From Bacteroidia bacterium (GTDB lineage: Bacteria > Bacteroidota > Bacteroidia > Bacteroidales > BM523), in the NCBI GenBank assembly GCA_016209245.1, contig JACQWN010000458.1, positions 1 through 7,875 of the forward strand: DNA of 7,875 nt, read 5' to 3'. The notes beneath the pieces are model-generated. The model was given only the letters and a program-made list of their open reading frames with translations. It made no database searches and was not told the origin of the DNA. The position numbers and the translations under genes were made by a program. This document shows positions 6,456 through 7,875 of this stretch, in pieces. Position 1 is the first letter of the stretch. Each line of letters opens with the position of its first letter.

Positions 6456-6614
6456 AAATTTTTTAAAATAATTGTTAATCAGAACTCTCCAAGAGTTGAA
6501 TGCTCTATTAATTTACATTCGGAATAAGATGATATTCAGAATGTTGTATTTTATTTACATGCAACTCTTGGAGAGTTTACCGACGTATTAATATAACAAT
6601 ATTTTAAAAAATTT
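6456..6614. repeat. Nested palindromic element, REPIN-like, about 159 bp
   Basis: The 16-mer AACTCTCCAAGAGTTG (6483-6498) recurs in inverted orientation as CAACTCTTGGAGAGTT (6562-6577), 63 bases apart, and each copy can fold alone (AACTCT/AGAGTT). The centre holds a third hairpin: ACATTC (6515-6520) pairs with GAATGT (6539-6544), and GAATA (6522-6526) with TATTC (6533-6537). The outer arms 6456-6476 and 6595-6614 are AT-rich inverted repeats differing by one base insertion. Two short direct repeats of the form GAATG...ATTTACAT lie at 6498-6518 and 6539-6560. Two inverted REP units around a spacer is the REPIN layout. A structured RNA, a MITE or a two-way terminator are alternatives. It fills most of the asnB-glycosyltransferase gap. 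Confidence 0.6.
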
Positions 6615-6634
6615 TTTTAACAATGTCAATATAT

Positions 6635-7875
6635 CTATTGATAATATTTTTTCCACCAATGCTGAAATACAACTAAAGCCCATATTCTTGCATGTATATC
6701 TTTGGGATTTTTTGAAAATAATCTGTTTATCATGCTTCGTATTGATTCGTAATGAAAAATTTTCTGTTCTCTGATAAACTCTTCTTCTAGCAGTTCATTT
6801 AATATTAAGGGTTTTAATTCTCGTCTCATCCATTTCAGCATAGGCACTTCAAATCCGTGTTTTTGACGGTTAAATAATTCCGGCGGCAGAAACGGACTAA
6901 ATGTTTCCTGTAATATTTTCTTTTTTATATGTGTGTTGATTTTATAATAACAGGGCAATGAAAAAATAAAATCTATTACAGTATGGTCAAGAAACGGGGT
7001 ACGCACTTCAAGCCCGTTAGCCATTGACATAAGATTGGTCTTGGCAAGCATATCGCTTTGCAAAACCAGATTCATATCGGAATACAAAATATCATTTATA
7101 TCTAATCTATCCATTTGATTTGTTTTTCCAATATACTGTAAAAGAACTTTTTTTCGTTTTATATATTCGTTGTTTTCGATATTAAATTTCAAAAGTCTGT
7201 TTACTTCGGTTTCATCAGCCAATCCGCACCAACGCCAATATCTTTCTTCATCGGAAAGCTTTAACCCTTGTGCGAAACGATTTAATTGTCGTATTTTGTT
7301 GCTAAATATATTATTTCTCGATTGTGGCAAATTTTTCAATAAAGCTCCGCCTGCTTTAATCAGCGGGCCTAAAATACCTGGATTTCGTGCCATAAGATGA
7401 GCAGCATGTTTATGGTATCCTGCAAACATTTCGTCGGCGCCGTCACCCGAAAGGGCAACCTTAACTTTTTCCCTTGTATGCATGCTCAAAATATATACTG
7501 CCAGAGCCGATGAATCGGCGAACGGTTCGTCAATATAATCCAGAACCCTGAACATGTTTTCAAGCAAATCGTCATTCGATAATGAAAAGCATGTGTGCTG
7601 GGTGCTATATTGTTTTGCGACAAGGTTTGCATAATATGTCTCATCAAAAAACGGTTCATCTTTATAGCCGATGGTAAAAGTATTTATATGCTTTGAAAAA
7701 CGTGTGGCTAAAGCCGTAATTATTGATGAATCAATTCCGCCGCTAAGAAATACTCCGATAGGAACATCGGCGACCATCCACCTGTTTACAGCTTGTTCCA
7801 TTAACGATTCCAGACGCTTTTTAGCATCAGGATATTGAATTGTTGTTTGAGCATTCCATGCTTGTGGAATAGAAT
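6635..7875 (-). CDS. asnB: Asparagine synthase (glutamine-hydrolysing), 5' end missing
   Basis: The reading frame is open to the window edge, so the 413 visible codons are the C-terminal part of a protein usually about 600-650 aa long; the ATG at 7801 is internal. Visible is the ATP-pyrophosphatase (synthetase) domain: the P-loop GVFLSGGIDSS (coding near 7724-7757), the conserved SGDGADEMFAGY (7415-7450), VRTPFLDH, and the KHGFEVPMLKWMRREL block near the C-terminus. The glutaminase domain with its N-terminal Cys lies outside the window. The family activates a carboxylate with ATP and amidates it with ammonia from glutamine. Next to a GT4 gene it more likely amidates a sugar acid or other precursor of a surface polysaccharide than serves plain Asn synthesis, but this is inference. 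The gene ends in TAG, 20 bp before the outer arm of the palindromic element. Confidence 0.92.
   Translation of the reverse strand, partial: SIPQAWNAQTTIQYPDAKKRLESLMEQAVNRWMVADVPIGVFLSGGIDSSIITALATRFSKHINTFTIGYKDEPFFDETYYANLVAKQYSTQHTCFSLSNDDLLENMFRVLDYIDEPFADSSALAVYILSMHTREKVKVALSGDGADEMFAGYHKHAAHLMARNPGILGPLIKAGGALLKNLPQSRNNIFSNKIRQLNRFAQGLKLSDEERYWRWCGLADETEVNRLLKFNIENNEYIKRKKVLLQYIGKTNQMDRLDINDILYSDMNLVLQSDMLAKTNLMSMANGLEVRTPFLDHTVIDFIFSLPCYYKINTHIKKKILQETFSPFLPPELFNRQKHGFEVPMLKWMRRELKPLILNELLEEEFIREQKIFHYESIRSMINRLFSKNPKDIHARIWALVVFQHWWKKYYQ

Noticed and set aside
6600..6624. A/T palindrome TTAAAAAATTTTTT as an intrinsic terminator of the asparagine synthase gene
   Set aside because: The stem would be pure A-U and very weak. 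It is better explained as part of the outer arm of the larger palindromic element.

Overview
The window looks like a piece of a Bacteroidota (Bacteroidetes) chromosome. The DNA is AT-rich, genes start without strong Shine-Dalgarno sites, two starts are preceded by the TAnnTTTG -7 box of that phylum, and the secreted proteins have short Lys-rich signal peptides ending in A-Q. No RNA gene, CRISPR array or plus-strand gene was found. Every coding region is on the minus strand, so transcription runs from high to low coordinates.

Right part (7875 to 5201). The window opens inside a glutamine-dependent asparagine synthase (asnB-like, 5' end missing). After a 249-bp gap comes a GT4-family glycosyltransferase. 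This pairing is typical of surface polysaccharide loci. The gap holds a nested palindrome of about 159 bp, built like a REPIN: two inverted copies of a self-complementary 16-mer, a central hairpin, and outer AT-rich arms that are also inverted repeats.

Middle (5213 to 4456). A 212-aa secreted protein of unknown function has its own well-formed Bacteroidetes promoter, whose -33 box lies in the last codons of the glycosyltransferase. The gene is followed by stem-loops.

Mobile element (4455 to 2846). A 1,610-bp IS66-family, single-transposase insertion sequence has perfect 22-bp terminal inverted repeats. Its transposase is split into two overlapping frames at an A6 run, and the catalytic Glu lies in the second frame. 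No 8-bp target duplication flanks it, so the junction may be a rearrangement scar. Its right end abuts a terminator-like hairpin. Its left end lies six bases upstream of the next start codon.

Left part (2839 to 1). An 853-aa secreted protein combines an N-terminal CAP/SCP (YkwD-like) domain, an OmpA-like segment and a helical, TPR-like C-terminus. Its original promoter appears to have been displaced by the IS. Beyond its stop codon, 277 bp of non-coding DNA carry three unrelated small repeat families.

The polysaccharide genes probably act together. The two secreted proteins have no evident functional link to them or to each other. The strongest candidates for something undescribed are the REPIN-like palindrome, the CAP plus OmpA-like architecture, and the IS junction; nothing here is clearly a new multi-gene system.
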